Positions 32,231 through 33,930 of a DNA stretch of 33,930 nucleotides are shown one piece after another. A program made the translations under genes and the position numbers. Numbering within the stretch: position 1 is the stretch's first letter; every line of letters begins with the position of its first letter. Source of the stretch: Chloroflexota bacterium (GTDB lineage: Bacteria; Chloroflexota; Dehalococcoidia; SHYB01); NCBI GenBank assembly GCA_022572465.1, contig JACZVV010000021.1, positions 1-33,930 on the forward strand, given 5' to 3'. Under the pieces are notes generated by a model. The model was not told the DNA's origin and ran no database searches. It was given only the letters and a program-made list of their open reading frames with translations.

Positions 32231-32401
32231 TCACGCCGTCACGCTGGCGGGCCCCACGGGGCGTTTCGTCTCCGCGAGAACGGCCTGCTCATCGTCCGTC
32301 AGATAGTAGCCGCATTGAGCGCAGGCGGTGAAACGGCCGTAGATATCCTCGCTGTCGTACAGGTCGCCGCCGCATCGTACGCACGATTTGAGCCAGAACA
32401 T
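32231..32401 (-). CDS. Small zinc-ribbon protein
   Basis: A 56-residue protein from the ATG at 32401 with AGAGGTGAG upstream: MFWLKSCVRCGGDLYDSEDI then YGRFTACAQCGYYLTDDEQ. Two Cys-x2-Cys knuckles (CVRC, CAQC) form a zinc ribbon. Such tiny proteins are common in Chloroflexota and related groups and are often linked with transcription or RNA handling, but no function is established. A longer start is possible but reads low-complexity sequence. Confidence 0.75.
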   Translation of the reverse strand: MFWLKSCVRCGGDLYDSEDIYGRFTACAQCGYYLTDDEQAVLAETKRPVGPASVTA

Positions 32402-32418
32402 CGGACTCACCTCTGAGC

Positions 32419-32499
32419 CAGAGCCGCGGCGGTGACCTTCTCCCTCTACCCATCCTTGGCCTCTCCCGACCCGGGTCGGGACCATCCTCCGCGGCTCTG
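32419..32499. repeat. REP-like nested inverted repeat, second copy type
   Basis: CAGAGCCGCGG (32419-32429) and CCGCGGCTCTG (32489-32499) are perfect 11-base arms. Between them is the perfect 16-base palindrome CCCGACCCGGGTCGGG (32465-32480), sharing its core with the element at 2668-2683. It occupies the region upstream of the small zinc-ribbon gene. Confidence 0.6.
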
Positions 32500-32773
32500 G
32501 GCATGATTACCGTGATCGTCTCTGAGCAACTGCCGTATGTGGTGATACGGCAATCGGCCTGGCCAGCGATTTCGCGCGCCGGTGCAACGGACGGATGTGC
32601 GGGCCATTCCGGGGCCCAAGAGCACAAGGGCCAGGGGATTCGACGTTGCGCCGAGGGCGATGGGAGCGCGGGATAGCGAAGGCGAAAAACGCGTCGTGTC
32701 AGCGGGGATGACGCCAGGAGGGCGGCCGAAGGCTACGGGGCGGCGACGCTCCCCACGGGAGCGGTTAGATGGC
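32500..32773. other. Intergenic between the two small zinc-ribbon genes
   Basis: No gene is seen. TGCCGTAT (32531-32538) and ATACGGCA (32545-32552) form an 8-bp hairpin with the 6-base loop GTGGTG. The remaining sequence is purine-rich and non-coding in appearance. Confidence 0.4.
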
Positions 32774-32962
32774 TCAGGTGGGCGCCCCGCCTAAAGAAGC
32801 GGATGGAGCGCATGCGCCGCCGATGGTGGCGAACAGCGAGATGGCCCGCTGCGCCCCAACGTGTCCCCGCGCGCACGTCGCTTCGTCGTCGGCCCTGGCG
32901 ATGGGCCGAAGCTCCTCGAAGCGCTCGTCGCAGGTGGGGCAAACGTATTCGTAGAGCGGCAA
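32774..32962 (-). CDS. FmdB-family zinc-ribbon protein
   Basis: A 62-residue protein starting (M)PLYEYVCPTCDERFEELRPI, the hallmark of FmdB-type putative regulatory zinc-ribbon proteins. Cys8-x2-Cys11 is followed by a second knuckle written C-A-R-G-H, so one ligand may be His rather than Cys. The C-terminal tail is Ala/Gly/Ser-rich. The start is a TTG at 32962, with GAGAGG 6 bases upstream; no ATG fits. Divergent from the dienelactone hydrolase-like gene. Function unknown. Confidence 0.85.
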   Translation of the reverse strand: MPLYEYVCPTCDERFEELRPIARADDEATCARGHVGAQRAISLFATIGGACAPSASLGGAPT

Positions 32963-33046
32963 TGGTATCCTCTCAATACAATTCTACCCGCCGCGTTTCC
33001 TCCGGGTCAAATCGAGCGAAGCGCGCCTGGGCGCTGGAGGTCAACC

Positions 33047-33930
33047 ATGTCGAAGGAGAGCAACGTCACGTTCGCCGCCGACGGGGCCCGGTTGGAGGGC
33101 TACCTTCGGCAGCCGGAGGGTCCCGGCCCATTTCCAGCGATAGTCGTCATCCACGAGCTCTTCGGCCTCAACGACAACATTCGCCGGATTACCGACCGCT
33201 TCGCTGCGGAAGGGTTCGTGGCCCTGGCCCCCAACTTGTTCTCACGGCCCGGCGGCATCCCGCGCTTCTGCGTCACTCAGATGGTCAAGGCCTTTATAAC
33301 CGCCTCCGTCGACCAGGTGGCCGTGCGGGACCTCACCGCCACCGTCACCTACCTCCAAGGCCTGGACGCGGTGCGCGCGGACCGGACGGGCGTCGTCGGC
33401 TTCTGCCTCGGCGGCGGCTTCGCCCTGCTGGTTATACTGGCCAACCTTCTCAGTGCCGCCCTGGCTATCGGAGCCTCCCTCTTCTATGTGCTGGTATACA
33501 CCTGGTGGTTGAAGCGGGCCACCCCTCAGAACATAGTCATCGGGGGAGCAGCCGGGGCCATGCCCCCTGTTATAGGCATAGCGGCCGTCAGCGGCAGCAT
33601 CGATCTATCGGCCTTCTACCTCTTCACCATAATCTTCCTGTGGACTCCCCCTCACTTCTGGGCGCTATCGCTGATGTTGAAGGATGACTACTATAGCGCG
33701 GGAATCCCCATGCTTCCGGTGGTGCAGGGAGAGCGGGCCACCGGATGGAATATATTCCTGTACACCCTGGTACTGATAGCCACAACCCTCCTCCTTTTCC
33801 CCAGCGCCGACATGGGATTGGTATACCTGTCTACCGCCCTGCTGATGGGGCTTTTGTTCTTCTACTTTTCGCTGAGGGTATTATTAGACCCAGGAAGGGA
33901 GATGGCTCTTAGTCTGTACAAGTACTCCCT
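33047..33930 (+). CDS. Dienelactone hydrolase N-terminus joined in frame to protoheme IX farnesyltransferase C-terminus, open at window edge
   Basis: Residues 1-127 are dienelactone hydrolase: MSKESNVTFAADGARLEGYL, VVIHELFGLNDNIRRI (Glu37), and GFCLGGGFALL with nucleophile Cys120. The catalytic Asp and His of the family never appear. From about residue 128 (near 33428) the same frame reads CtaB/CyoE haem O synthase: NLLSAALAIGASLFYVLVYT, WLKRATPQNIVIGGAAGAMP, FLWTPPHFWALSLMLKDDYY, and membrane helices to the window end. That part corresponds to about residue 130 onward of a roughly 300-residue enzyme. It uses ATA and GTA codons more than the left part. Such a fusion is not a known enzyme; a deletion or a chimeric join is more likely. 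The start ATG at 33047 has CTGGAGGTCAACC upstream. Confidence 0.75.
   Translation, partial: MSKESNVTFAADGARLEGYLRQPEGPGPFPAIVVIHELFGLNDNIRRITDRFAAEGFVALAPNLFSRPGGIPRFCVTQMVKAFITASVDQVAVRDLTATVTYLQGLDAVRADRTGVVGFCLGGGFALLVILANLLSAALAIGASLFYVLVYTWWLKRATPQNIVIGGAAGAMPPVIGIAAVSGSIDLSAFYLFTIIFLWTPPHFWALSLMLKDDYYSAGIPMLPVVQGERATGWNIFLYTLVLIATTLLLFPSADMGLVYLSTALLMGLLFFYFSLRVLLDPGREMALSLYKYS

Overview
This is GC-rich bacterial DNA (roughly two-thirds G+C by eye) with tightly packed genes. The gene set suggests an uncultured Chloroflexota member of the Dehalococcoidia/SAR202 type: two luciferase-like flavin/F420 oxidoreductases, a thiolase-DUF35 pair, a SUF operon with SufU and an Rrf2 regulator, a T-box before trpS, and UGSC selenoproteins. 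No rRNA or other definitive marker is present, so this placement is an inference. Both window edges cut through genes.

Layout. 1-978: 5' part of a quinone oxidoreductase and a truncated SDR start. 979-2571: a thiolase-fold protein without the usual nucleophilic Cys, followed at once by its DUF35 partner. 2794-7327 (minus strand): SnoaL-like protein, two LLM-class oxidoreductases, a 360-residue uncharacterised protein and a UGSC selenoprotein whose gene is interrupted by an in-frame UGA. 7555-13522: sufBCDSU plus an Rrf2 repressor-like gene, behind a consensus promoter with an inverted repeat at the transcription start. 13570-14222: frameshifted methyltransferase. 14222-22063: promoter, tRNA-Trp T-box leader, then trpS-trpE-SDR-trpG-[RHH antitoxin-MazF toxin]-trpD-trpC-trpF. 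The toxin-antitoxin pair sits beside a duplicated trpG 3' end. 22082-23579: small membrane-associated protein, dUTPase/dCTP deaminase-like protein, DUF952 protein. 23580-27183: accessory islet of lower gene density, with a broken tyrosine recombinase, two DUF1326 proteins, a serine-recombinase C-terminal remnant, a perfect 40-bp palindrome and a long hairpin. 27184-28847 (minus): a second UGSC selenoprotein and second 360-residue partner, in the reverse gene order. 29193-33930: chemoreceptor, alpha/beta hydrolase, two small zinc-ribbon proteins, and an open frame that begins as dienelactone hydrolase and continues in frame as the C-terminal half of protoheme IX farnesyltransferase.

How the genes work together. 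The SUF genes form one Fe-S assembly unit, probably sensed and regulated by the Rrf2 protein. The T-box lets uncharged tRNA-Trp switch on both tRNA charging (trpS) and tryptophan synthesis; trpBA are not in this window. The most unusual content is the pair of UGSC-selenoprotein loci. At each, the UGA lies in a U-G-S-C redox-like motif, is followed by conserved coding sequence, and has a hairpin whose loop begins 19-20 nt downstream, as expected for a bacterial SECIS. Each is next to a member of one uncharacterised partner family with a conserved MAGC cysteine. I propose a two-subunit selenium-dependent redox enzyme present as two paralogous modules.
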